The notes beneath the pieces are model-generated. The model ran no database searches. It saw only the letters and a program-made list of their open reading frames with translations, and was not told the DNA's origin. DNA of 59,294 bases, taken from Telmatospirillum sp. (GTDB lineage: Bacteria; Pseudomonadota; Alphaproteobacteria; Rhodospirillales; Magnetospirillaceae). The translations under genes and the position numbers were made by a program. Positions within the stretch are counted from its first letter, which is position 1. The number at the start of each line of letters is the position of its first letter. Of this stretch, positions 16,673 to 24,624 are shown in pieces. The stretch covers positions 1-59,294 of the forward strand of contig JARLJB010000285.1 of the NCBI GenBank assembly GCA_031291415.1. Reading direction: 5' to 3'.

Positions 16673-18007
16673 CTAGCCGCCCGTCGCAGACGATTCGCCG
16701 GTGCCAGTTACCTTGGCCGCCCGGTCCTGTGCCGCATTCTGTCTTTTCCCACCGCCGCTGCTGGTCAATCGATGAAGGGCGCCCCCTCCGGCGGCCACGG
16801 CGCCACCGGCCGTCGCGGCGACGCCTGCCATGGCGCCAGAAAAATCGCCCCCACCGGCTCCGCTGAACTCGGCCGCCATCTTTCCCGCCTGGCGGAGCAT
16901 GAAGATCAGAATCACCCCGACACCGAGGAGTTGATAGAACGCCATCGTCGTAAGATCGATGTAAAATGACTGTCCGTTGCCGTTCGACTGGTCCTCCAGC
17001 ATCTGAATCAGACTTTTCCAGTCACGCGCCCCGGCGGCCACGCCGTTCAGGCTGAGATGACTGAACACATAGGATAACGTGGCTTTTCCGATACCCCCGA
17101 CGATCGAAACGAAGACAAGTGTCAGCGCGGCGTGAACGATCTGCCACAGGGCCTTTTCGGCGATCCTCCTGGTCGGTTCGAAAAGCCACGCGGCAAGTGC
17201 GATTGGTGATATCGCGGTGACGATGGTCACCCGCATCAGAACGTCGATCAGAAAGATCGGGAACATCACCAGACCGAAGAAATACACACCGATCAGGACA
17301 AGGCCGCCGACGATGGCGCAGACGATCCCCGCGATATCGCCGTGGTTAACGGCACCGATGGTCTGTGCGACGCCGATCAGCATGCCTTTGCCGAACTGGC
17401 TTTGTATGGTCGCCAAGGGGCATTTCATCTGGTTCATGACGGCGATGGCGCCGTCAACGCCGTCGACCGCCCCGCCTGACTGCTCCGCGCAATAGGTGGC
17501 GGTTCCGTCTGTCGATGATGGTCCTGTTTCCGAGGTCCCATTCGTCACCTCGTAGGGATCGGTCAAGGAGACAATGGCTTTCGAAAACCCCATACCCGAA
17601 GACATCACGGGAATGAAGATATAGCCCCAGATGGCCTGACTTCCCTGCAGGAAGGCGAGAACCACGGCAAATTGGAAGAGTTTTTTGGCGCCCTTGTTCC
17701 AAAGCCCGCCGACCGCGCCTTCGGGCCCAAAAGGCAAAAACAGGCTGGCAGCGAAAAACAAGATCCAAATCGCCATCAGCAACCCCAGCAGATTGGCAGT
17801 CTGCCCGGCGATGGCGGTGAAGGACTGTTCGGCGAAACCGAGGCCGATTTGAACGATCGTGCCGACAGCGTCACAGGACCAGCACCCATTCATCAAGCTG
17901 GTCGCCCAGTCGAGAACATCGCCGGCAAAAGCGGAACGACCGCCGACAACCAGACATGGCGGCAACAGCACTGCAAGGCGCAGCAGTCTGCCCTCGATCG
18001 GCGTCAT
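16673..18007 (-). CDS. VirB6/TrbL-like polytopic membrane protein, copy 1
   Basis: 444 aa, collinear with the downstream paralogue: signal-like start, LMNGCWSCDAVGTIVQIG, LLGLLMAIWILFFAASLFLP, KLFQFAVVLAFLQGSQAIW, MKCPLATIQSQFGKGMLIG, FPIFLIDVLMRVTIVTAISP, RRIAEKALWQIVHAALTLVF, and LLGVGVILIFMLRQAG before a Gly/Ala-rich tail. ATG 18007 overlaps the stop of the upstream small gene (ATGA) and follows GGAGATCCGG. The shared CWxCD motif in the first periplasmic segment is unusual and may form a disulphide. Inferred role: inner-membrane channel or pore of a T4SS-derived apparatus. Confidence 0.72.
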   Translation of the reverse strand: MTPIEGRLLRLAVLLPPCLVVGGRSAFAGDVLDWATSLMNGCWSCDAVGTIVQIGLGFAEQSFTAIAGQTANLLGLLMAIWILFFAASLFLPFGPEGAVGGLWNKGAKKLFQFAVVLAFLQGSQAIWGYIFIPVMSSGMGFSKAIVSLTDPYEVTNGTSETGPSSTDGTATYCAEQSGGAVDGVDGAIAVMNQMKCPLATIQSQFGKGMLIGVAQTIGAVNHGDIAGIVCAIVGGLVLIGVYFFGLVMFPIFLIDVLMRVTIVTAISPIALAAWLFEPTRRIAEKALWQIVHAALTLVFVSIVGGIGKATLSYVFSHLSLNGVAAGARDWKSLIQMLEDQSNGNGQSFYIDLTTMAFYQLLGVGVILIFMLRQAGKMAAEFSGAGGGDFSGAMAGVAATAGGAVAAGGGALHRLTSSGGGKRQNAAQDRAAKVTGTGESSATGG

Positions 18008-18249
18008 TTGCCGGATCTCCACCAAGTGAATCCTCCCAGTGCCAGGCCGAAGACGACAATGGCCCAACGGGCGGCAAACCAGACTTTGCTCTCGAAAACC
18101 ACACCGTGCAGCCAAAGGCCATCAAGGCCGATCAGCGCCGCCAACAGAACGAGAACCCACCACTGTGTCCTGGGGCCGAAAGGGAAACCCGGTATCGGAC
18201 CGGTTCTCCGTGTGGATTTGGCCCCGCGATCACCGACGTTCATGGGCAT
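18004..18249 (-). CDS. Small two-helix membrane protein upstream of the VirB6-like pair
   Basis: 81 aa with a charged N terminus and two hydrophobic segments (WWVLVLLAALIGLDGLWL and WAIVVFGLALGGFTWW). It overlaps the upstream small gene by 10 bases and the downstream VirB6-like gene by 4, so all are translationally coupled. Size and topology resemble the small inner-membrane subunits (VirB2/VirB3-like) of type IV systems, but no family match is claimed. Confidence 0.6.
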   Translation of the reverse strand: MPMNVGDRGAKSTRRTGPIPGFPFGPRTQWWVLVLLAALIGLDGLWLHGVVFESKVWFAARWAIVVFGLALGGFTWWRSGK

Positions 18250-18485
18250 CGACGCATAATCCGATCAGCGAACAGACGAAGCGACTGCTGGGTAACCAGG
18301 ACGTCGCATCGCCCCCGCATCACTGCGACGACCTCGAACTCACCACGCTCGGAAAGCTCGGCCGTATGGCGCAACGCCACCATGTGGGGATCCCCTTTCG
18401 CCGGATCGTAGGGAAGCACTGCGACCGTCGTCTCGCCGGTGTCGTCATAGCGGCCGATGATCGTGAAAAAGTCGTTAGCGTCCAT
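18240..18485 (-). CDS. Small soluble protein, first gene of the VirB6-like operon
   Basis: 81 aa from ATG 18485, which follows GGGGGCG; an in-frame ATG at 18575 would run into the promoter region of the divergent gene. The sequence MDANDFFTIIGRYDDTGE, TTVAVLPYDPAKGDPHMVA, VVAVMRGRCDVLVTQQSLRL looks like a compact alpha-beta domain. Not recognised. It overlaps the next gene by 10 bases and probably opens the operon leading to the VirB6-like proteins. Confidence 0.55.
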   Translation of the reverse strand: MDANDFFTIIGRYDDTGETTVAVLPYDPAKGDPHMVALRHTAELSERGEFEVVAVMRGRCDVLVTQQSLRLFADRIMRRCP

Positions 18486-18582
18486 GACGCCCCCGATCCG
18501 CGTTGAAGAACTGATGGGGAAGCTTATCGGACGCAGCAGCAAGATGCTAGACGAAAGTCTCCATTTTGGATACATTTGTCAC

Positions 18583-19314
18583 ATGACACGGAGAAATTGC
18601 CTTCGCCCCTGTCACCGAAGGGGCGGTCAAGTGGCGTTCGGATGCGCGGTTTTGGGAATCGTTGGCGCGATCGTTTGCCCGTCGCCGGCCGAAGCCGTCG
18701 GCTGGGCAGAGGGATGCCTTCCCTTTCTTGCGCCGGCGGAACAGTACTACCATCTTCCCGCCGGACTGCTGCACGCCATCGCCCTGACGGAGAGCGGTCA
18801 GGGGGGCGAGCCCTATCCATGGGCACTGAACATCGGCGGCCAGCCGGTGATCGCACCGTCCTATCAGGCGGCGGCCGGCCTTTTGCGCCAAGCTGACGGA
18901 CGGCCGCGGCGGGACGTGGCAATCGGCTGCATGCAGATACACATGCAATATCACCTCACCCGCTTCATCGAGCCGGAGTGGGCGCTGCACCCCCAATACA
19001 ATGTCTGGTATGCCGCGCTCTATCTCGATGCTCTGCGCCGACAATATGGCGATATTCTCTCGGCTGTCGCCCACTATCACGCCTCGGATCGGGCGGCCCA
19101 ACGCTCTTATCTCTGCCGCGTCGCCTTCCATCTGGAGCAGACAAGTCCAACCACCCGCCGGGCACTTGGCCTCGACAACTGCGAGCAGACCGTGATTGTC
19201 GGGGGGCCGGCACACGCCAAGACCGGAATAACCGGCGCCAGGCAGGCGCGTGCGACTTTGATGGAAGCTCGCCGCATCGGTCGCATCATCGTCTTAGGAG
19301 GCGACCGCCGATAA
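18583..19314 (+). CDS. Lytic transglycosylase (SLT domain), VirB1-like
   Basis: 243 aa with a signal peptide (VAFGCAVLGIVGAIVCPSPA EA). The SLT core has the catalytic glutamate at residue 70 in HAIALTESGQGG, then AIGCMQIHMQYH and NVWYAALYLDALRRQYGD followed by AVAHYHASD, the standard order of VirB1/TrbN-type murein transglycosylases that open the cell wall for secretion channels. ATG 18583 gives a short basic N-terminal region before the hydrophobic stretch; upstream starts would run through the shared promoter. It is divergent from the VirB6-like operon (97-base gap) and convergent with the 590-aa gene. Confidence 0.8.
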   Translation: MTRRNCLRPCHRRGGQVAFGCAVLGIVGAIVCPSPAEAVGWAEGCLPFLAPAEQYYHLPAGLLHAIALTESGQGGEPYPWALNIGGQPVIAPSYQAAAGLLRQADGRPRRDVAIGCMQIHMQYHLTRFIEPEWALHPQYNVWYAALYLDALRRQYGDILSAVAHYHASDRAAQRSYLCRVAFHLEQTSPTTRRALGLDNCEQTVIVGGPAHAKTGITGARQARATLMEARRIGRIIVLGGDRR

Positions 19315-19335
19315 AAATTCTCGGCAAATTCTCCA

Positions 19336-21108
19336 TTACCCTTGAGCAAGCCACGCACCAAGATGCGGCAGACCGGACTGCTCGCGATCCAGCCACACCA
19401 ACCCGACGCCGGTTCTTTTCTGATCATTATCGACAGTCCGCATGAGGATCGATTCGTTGGCAAGCCGCCCCTCTCCGGCCATCACCGTCGCGGCCCGACA
19501 AACCGGATTCTTTGAAAGAGACTGCAACAGAGCCCATCTCTGCCATGTTGCACGCCAAGGCGACGGCACAGTTCCGCCATTCGGCGCTTGCCACGGCGCC
19601 AAACCGCCATCGGCCATTCGCCATTCGCCCGCCGATAGAAGCGTCAACCGCAGAAGGATCGCGTCGCCGTCGCGCCGGGCGAGAAAATCCTGTTCCGACC
19701 GGCTGGATCGCCCGCCCAGATCAGGCAGGTCGACGAGATCGTATCCAGCGGCGCACAAAATTCGTCGCAACCGCTCGATCTCGTCACCGCAGGGCGCCAA
19801 TTGGTCCCAATCAAGTGGTGGCGATGGCGCGGAGGATGGCTGCGAGGCAAGCCGCGCCTCCTCGCAAAAACGATCGGTCAGGATCCGAACCCGGCTTGCC
19901 TGATCGGGGAACTGATCGAGACTTCGCCAGTCCCGCTCATCCATCATCCGCATTGCCTGCCTCAGACGCTCAGCTGTTTCGCGACTGACGGATCCCCAGC
20001 GTTTCTCGAAAGAAATCCCGCCATCCTCAAGCTGACCGCAGCGCATGTCCTCCAGCATCAGGTGATTGTCGAGCAACTCGCACAGCCACGCCGCGTTCAG
20101 GGTAAGCTCGGGGACGGGGACCGGCGGTCGAGGCTCTTCTTGAAGTTCCTGCAGACTCGCCAACGGTTCTTCGCTTTCTGATGGAACCGGCGGAAGGGTC
20201 GATCTGCGCCAATCGTCCTGGAGTTTCGCGGCGATGGCCCGTTTCATGGGATCGTCGAGCAACCCGAGACGATCGGCGATGGCAGACAATTCGGCCGCCG
20301 GTCGGCCGCAATCGGCAAACAACCCCCATCCCGGAAGGCTCATTCCAGCCAATTCGTCCCGGAGTGCGGAAACCATCCAATCAGGCGGAGGCTCGCACCA
20401 GACATCGCACAGGGCCAGCGCCCGGGCGAACGACCGATGATCCTCGTCAGTCGGCCCCGCCGGTTTTGGAACGGGGCTTGGCGGCGATGCATTTCCGAGA
20501 TTGCTCAGCGGCGAGGCGATCCTTTCCGACCCGGTGGAACTGACCGCCGCCGCCGGCTTTTCCACCTCGGGGACAACAGCCATGGAGGCCGATGGCGAAA
20601 CCGGCGCGGCACAGTCTTGCGACCGGCCACGTGCGATCTTGCTCTCCACCCGACATGCCACGGCGGCGGCGAGTCGGCGAACTGAGCGAAAATATCCACA
20701 GAAGACCTCCCTCGGTCGCCGCGACCGCAAGACGGACGTCGTCGCCTGCGAGGCATGCCCCACGGATGAGATCATTCGAGAACCGTTCGAACGTCGTAAG
20801 CGCCGTTTGGTCATCAACCAGGAAAGTCCTGCGGCAAGTCGCCCATCGGCAAACCGCTCCGCCACGGCTCGAACCCGGAAGGCCAGGGCCAGACAGCCGA
20901 GAATGGCCAGAATCACCGACGACAAAGCCAGAGCGACGAAATCGAAGGGAATCGTCGCGCCAGTGCGATAGGCGTCGAAGACACCTAGCCAAGCAGCCTG
21001 CGACAAAGCGTTGAATTGAAAGAACTGAGCAAATGCCAAGACGCCGCCGGCCGAGACCACCGACAACCAGACCGCCCAAAGAACCACGACAAGAAGAGCC
21101 AGAGCCAT
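19336..21108 (-). CDS. Membrane-anchored protein of unknown function, 590 aa
   Basis: Two N-terminal hydrophobic segments (about 1-25 and 54-78), then a basic linker, a Ser/Pro/Ala-rich spacer (about 160-225), and a large soluble part. Segments such as FARALALCDVWCEPPPDW, AAWLCELLDNHLMLEDMRCG, RILCAAGYDLVDLPDLGG and EQDFLARRDGDAILLRLTLL suggest at least two folded domains. The last resembles loosely the core of a PD-(D/E)xK-like fold, but the lysine is absent, so this is speculation. It ends 21 bases from the convergent transglycosylase and lies 128 bases after the RNase J-like gene. A role in the secretion-like apparatus is inferred from position only. Confidence 0.55.
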   Translation of the reverse strand: MALALLVVVLWAVWLSVVSAGGVLAFAQFFQFNALSQAAWLGVFDAYRTGATIPFDFVALALSSVILAILGCLALAFRVRAVAERFADGRLAAGLSWLMTKRRLRRSNGSRMISSVGHASQATTSVLRSRRPREVFCGYFRSVRRLAAAVACRVESKIARGRSQDCAAPVSPSASMAVVPEVEKPAAAVSSTGSERIASPLSNLGNASPPSPVPKPAGPTDEDHRSFARALALCDVWCEPPPDWMVSALRDELAGMSLPGWGLFADCGRPAAELSAIADRLGLLDDPMKRAIAAKLQDDWRRSTLPPVPSESEEPLASLQELQEEPRPPVPVPELTLNAAWLCELLDNHLMLEDMRCGQLEDGGISFEKRWGSVSRETAERLRQAMRMMDERDWRSLDQFPDQASRVRILTDRFCEEARLASQPSSAPSPPLDWDQLAPCGDEIERLRRILCAAGYDLVDLPDLGGRSSRSEQDFLARRDGDAILLRLTLLSAGEWRMADGGLAPWQAPNGGTVPSPWRATWQRWALLQSLSKNPVCRAATVMAGEGRLANESILMRTVDNDQKRTGVGLVWLDREQSGLPHLGAWLAQG

Positions 21109-21236
21109 TACCCGAACTTCCCGGTGCCTATGTGTTTCAAGGGCCGCTGACGCCTCGGTACCGGGAAATGCCGTTCTTCAGCGAAGGAACGCCGCGAGGG
21201 AGGACGAGCACGATTCAATTTGATCGCGTCGCGCTC

Positions 21237-22889
21237 CTAGCGGGACCGTCGGGCGGCGACCACCGCGACCGTAACGTCCTTCGGCGCATCTCGGACCGGT
21301 CGCGGGCGAACCGGACCATCGACCGTATGGACATCGGGTTTCAAAACGATCCCACCCGACGCGTCCAGGCGATCATATTGATAAACGGCAATGGGAAAGT
21401 GAGCATCGCGTCCCTGTCCACGCGGCGCGCGGGGAAGTTGCTTGACGGCATCGGCCCGTTCGCGCGCACCGATCCGTGCTACGTCTTCAGTTCCGACGAT
21501 GGAAATTCCGTCCTTGGCGACCCGCACCACCGCACCGTTCCGATCCAGGACAACGGCGGGAATCCCCAGTGATCGCGCCAGTCGGCTATTGGCTCCCACC
21601 TGTTTGCGGTCACCATGTATCGGCGCGACCAATCCTGTCGGGCGCAGGAGAGAATAAAGCAACTTGCAATCGCGCTCGACGGCATGGCCCGACTGATGGA
21701 TGGCGCCATAACCGGCCGACACCGCCTTCTCGGCGGTCATCACGCGGGCGCCTCGTTGCTCCAGCTTGGCGACCATCGCCGACTGTGAGGTTCGCACCGC
21801 GGGAATGGCCCGCTGTGGAATGATCACCGTCGTGTTCTCGCCGATGTCCAAGGCGCCGGGCTGCCGATGGGCGGCACGAACCAACCCGGAATTCGACTGA
21901 GCAAAAGCGCCGGTAGTCACCATCAGCACTTTCTCCGGCGGATAGGCCCGGCTTTCGACGGCGGTGAGAATCCGGGTTCCGGCAACGGCATCGATATCGA
22001 GACCGGCCATCCGCGCCGCGGCGACATTGCTGGCCAAACTGCGTCCCGAAACGGCTACGACCCGTCCGTTGTCCTTGGCAGCGCGCGCCAACGACACCAG
22101 CCGGTCGAGCTGCGAGCCCAGAATGCCGGCAGTGATCGGACGCCCCTCGTTATCGGCGACCAGCTTCGACAGATTTTGGCAGATCTGCGCTTCCGACGTT
22201 GGTGTTTCGCGGACGACCGCCGACGTCGAATCGGAAACCACCATGTCCACCCCTTCCTTGCCGATCGCCCGCAGTCGCTCAGGGCTGGCGCGATCCCCAA
22301 GGGGAAGGGTTTCATCGAAGCGGTAATCGCCGGTGTGGAAAATACTCCCCTCTGGACTACGGATATGCAAAGCCGTAGCGCCCGGCATATGATCCACGGC
22401 GACGAATTCCACCTTTGCATGACCGATATCGACACGGTCGCCGCAACGGGCGATCCGAATTTCCGGCCAGCGGTCGCGCGCTATTCCCGCATCGACCAAA
22501 GATTTGTTTAGCATGGCGGCAGTGAATGCCGTTGCGTAGACCGGTGGACAGGCATAGCCCATGTCGAGAACATGGCGAATGGCTCCCACATGGTCTTCGT
22601 GGGCATGCGTCAAGATCAATGCTTCCGGCGCCCGACCGCCACCATCGACCTTACCACTGTCACGTCGCGCCAAGATCCCTTCCGGCGACGCGAATTCTGC
22701 CGAGTAGCCACGACCGCCGTTACCGAATTTCACGCCGAAATCGACGAGAAAATGCTCGTGCAGCAAGGTCTCCGGCGATTCGCCGGTGACCAGGTCGTAA
22801 CGATGGCAATTACCCCCGATGCCATCGTCATTGTTGCCCATCAAAGACTGCCAGTAGAGGCCTGGGCGGTGATCGTCAACAAGTGTCAT
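21237..22889 (-). CDS. RNase J-like metallo-beta-lactamase/beta-CASP protein
   Basis: 550 aa. The metallo-beta-lactamase motif HAHEDH (95-100) is intact, with Asp50 (LVDFGV) before it, then DHMPGA and FHTGDYRFD. The beta-CASP part shows MVVSDSTSAV and the late LVAPIHGDRKQVG motif typical of RNase J. Known RNase J enzymes are 5'-3' exonucleases and endonucleases on RNA. ATG 22889 follows GACGAGG; the frame is open to 23048 but family alignment begins near GLYWQSLMG. Its place between an IscX-like gene and a membrane protein, in a block with VirB6-like genes, suggests an accessory paralogue rather than the housekeeping enzyme. Confidence 0.82.
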   Translation of the reverse strand: MTLVDDHRPGLYWQSLMGNNDDGIGGNCHRYDLVTGESPETLLHEHFLVDFGVKFGNGGRGYSAEFASPEGILARRDSGKVDGGGRAPEALILTHAHEDHVGAIRHVLDMGYACPPVYATAFTAAMLNKSLVDAGIARDRWPEIRIARCGDRVDIGHAKVEFVAVDHMPGATALHIRSPEGSIFHTGDYRFDETLPLGDRASPERLRAIGKEGVDMVVSDSTSAVVRETPTSEAQICQNLSKLVADNEGRPITAGILGSQLDRLVSLARAAKDNGRVVAVSGRSLASNVAAARMAGLDIDAVAGTRILTAVESRAYPPEKVLMVTTGAFAQSNSGLVRAAHRQPGALDIGENTTVIIPQRAIPAVRTSQSAMVAKLEQRGARVMTAEKAVSAGYGAIHQSGHAVERDCKLLYSLLRPTGLVAPIHGDRKQVGANSRLARSLGIPAVVLDRNGAVVRVAKDGISIVGTEDVARIGARERADAVKQLPRAPRGQGRDAHFPIAVYQYDRLDASGGIVLKPDVHTVDGPVRPRPVRDAPKDVTVAVVAARRSR

Positions 22890-23124
22890 CCTCGTCCCCC
22901 GCCTGGAGTGGTTCGCGCTTCGCTTGAAACGCCCCAGATCTGCATGACGTTGACAAAGCTCCGGCTTTTCGAGACTCAAGCACCGCTTTTGTGAAAGCGA
23001 TCCGAGAACAGGCACCTTCAGACGGGCACAGATTCGACCGTCCCACATGAAGAGTTTCGCCTCGACATGTGCTCAAGCGCCATTCCGGCAGCTACGCAAT
23101 TATCGGAAAATCAGAAACGCCGGT

Positions 23125-23355
23125 TCAGCCGGCACCGTCGAAAGGACCAGTGTCATCATCCCCTTCGGCTGCGGCGATCCAGGCAAACCGGACAGCCGCC
23201 AGGGACGAACTATCCGGCGCTTGCCCGGGACCGGAAAAACCGGGCAAGGCCGCCACAAGACGTGACAGGTCGCCATCGGAAATCGCCATGTAATTCACCG
23301 TTGGATAGGCATCGAGGAGTGCCGAGCCAAGCTCCTGATAGTCATCCCATGTCAT
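23125..23355 (-). CDS. IscX-like small acidic protein
   Basis: 76 aa. MTWDDYQELGSALLDAYP, then SDGDLSRLVAALPGF and LAAVRFAWIAAAEGDDD follow the pattern of IscX (YfhJ), the iron-binding adaptor of the Isc Fe-S assembly pathway that contacts IscS through an acidic face. No other isc gene is nearby, which is unusual. It lies 235 bases upstream of the RNase J-like gene on the same strand; that gap contains no supported gene. Confidence 0.65.
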   Translation of the reverse strand: MTWDDYQELGSALLDAYPTVNYMAISDGDLSRLVAALPGFSGPGQAPDSSSLAAVRFAWIAAAEGDDDTGPFDGAG

Positions 23356-23688
23356 CCGCGATCACCATTCGACTCGCATAGGGGCCATTGGCAGAGATCC
23401 CCGCGATGGCGAGGCATCCCGTCCGATGTGTTAGAAATACCCCATATTTTCCATATTGGCAACATGCGTTCTATCGTGTTCTCTTTCGGCATCATTCGTC
23501 CGCCCTTTCCGAAAGGGTTTCATGCCGTCTGGCCTATAACTAATCATTTTTCCAGGAAACGCGTCGATGCTACGTTGCTGTGGAATTTCATTCGTGAAGA
23601 TTTTTAATGATCATGTCATCAGTCACAGAACATGGTAATATTTTCCATACTAATAAATATATAATAATTATCTGCTGGATATAATAGG
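23356..23688. other. AT-rich intergenic region
   Basis: 333 bases between the divergent IscX-like and HAD-like genes. From about 23440 the composition turns strongly AT-rich, unlike the rest of the window. It has CATATTTTCCATATT near 23450, the palindrome CCCTTTCCGAAAGGG around 23503-23517, and TAATAAATATATAATAATTA just before the HAD-like gene. Promoter elements are likely but no clear -35/-10 pair is assigned, and no gene is seen. Confidence 0.5.
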
Positions 23689-24555
23689 ATGATACAGAAT
23701 GAATCTGAAAAATTAAATCGACACATTATTATAATATCGGACTCCGTTCTTCTAAATCAGGGAAATGCCGAACGACTAGCCTACCGTTCGATGATAGACA
23801 TCTTATCGGAACGCAGTGGCATCGCGGCAGCTCTCGCGGCACAGACATTACGTCGCCCCGCGACCCAGTCGGCTGAGGGACCGGCCGATCGCTCCGATGC
23901 CGGGCGGCAAAGCCCCCTCTTCGAAACGGCACGGGAAGTGGTCGGCGCCTATCTCGCAGCCAGAACTGCGGCCACGCGCCCTCCCCCGGGCCTGGCCGAA
24001 GCACTTGGCGAAATAAGGCGCAGAGAGAACAAGGACGGCAAACACTGCGCCCTCGTCGGAATATCCGCCTTGCCGCCGGAGGCGGTGGCGCGGTTTCTCG
24101 GACAGACCAATCTGCGTGACTGTCTCGATCACGTTTATGCGACCTCGCCTGACCGCGACCAGACGACGGAAAGACGGAAGGAGGTTCAACAGGACGATTG
24201 GCTGCGCGCTCTGTCAAATCGCGCGCCATGGCCATCCCCGGCAATCCTGAAAGGCATCTGCGCCTTGCATCACGTGTCCCCGCAGCAATCCATCTTCATC
24301 GGCGCCAAAATGGGAGAGGAGATTATTCCGGCACTCGATCTCGGCATGCGGACGGTACAGGTGCGCCTTGGCAGTCCCGATTCATCGGCGCCCCAATTGG
24401 ACCGGTTTTCGTCTACCGCGAACTCCGGATCGCGCCGCCCCGATGCGGTGGTTACCCGTGTCCAGGACCTGCTGGATCTCGGCCTGTTCCGAAATCCGCC
24501 AGATCGCGGCCCTTCTTCCAGCCGACCGCTTCCGTTGCCTGAGCGAGGCCGCTGA
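23689..24555 (+). CDS. HAD-like protein with degraded catalytic motifs
   Basis: 288 aa. The layout follows a HAD phosphatase: a first strand RHIIIISDSVLL, a middle strand CALVGISALP, a lysine in PSPAILKGICALHHVSPQQ, and FIGAKMGEEIIPALDLGMRTVQV where a HAD enzyme has GDxxxD. The DxD of motif I is reduced to one Asp (SDS), and both motif IV acids are replaced, so catalysis is doubtful. The start is uncertain: ATG 23689 has only AGGATG-like context. The first 60 bases are AT-rich, the rest GC-rich. It may be a binding or regulatory pseudo-phosphatase. The disordered tail is Pro/Arg-rich. Confidence 0.6.
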   Translation: MIQNESEKLNRHIIIISDSVLLNQGNAERLAYRSMIDILSERSGIAAALAAQTLRRPATQSAEGPADRSDAGRQSPLFETAREVVGAYLAARTAATRPPPGLAEALGEIRRRENKDGKHCALVGISALPPEAVARFLGQTNLRDCLDHVYATSPDRDQTTERRKEVQQDDWLRALSNRAPWPSPAILKGICALHHVSPQQSIFIGAKMGEEIIPALDLGMRTVQVRLGSPDSSAPQLDRFSSTANSGSRRPDAVVTRVQDLLDLGLFRNPPDRGPSSSRPLPLPERGR

Positions 24556-24624
24556 CCGCAGTCCTCAGCCAACCAGGCTCCATGCGACGCCTTAGCCTCC
24601 GGGTTTCGACGGACTCAAGTGCCG

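Noticed and set aside
23440-23690. CRISPR array or tandem repeat in the AT-rich region
   Set aside because: Short AT motifs recur (CCATA, TAATA) but there are no regularly spaced direct repeats.
15365-24555. Prophage or complete integrative conjugative element
   Set aside because: No integrase, relaxase, capsid, portal, VirB4 or VirD4 gene and no att-like direct repeats were seen; tRNA-Leu at 31203 has no visible duplicated 3' end in the window.
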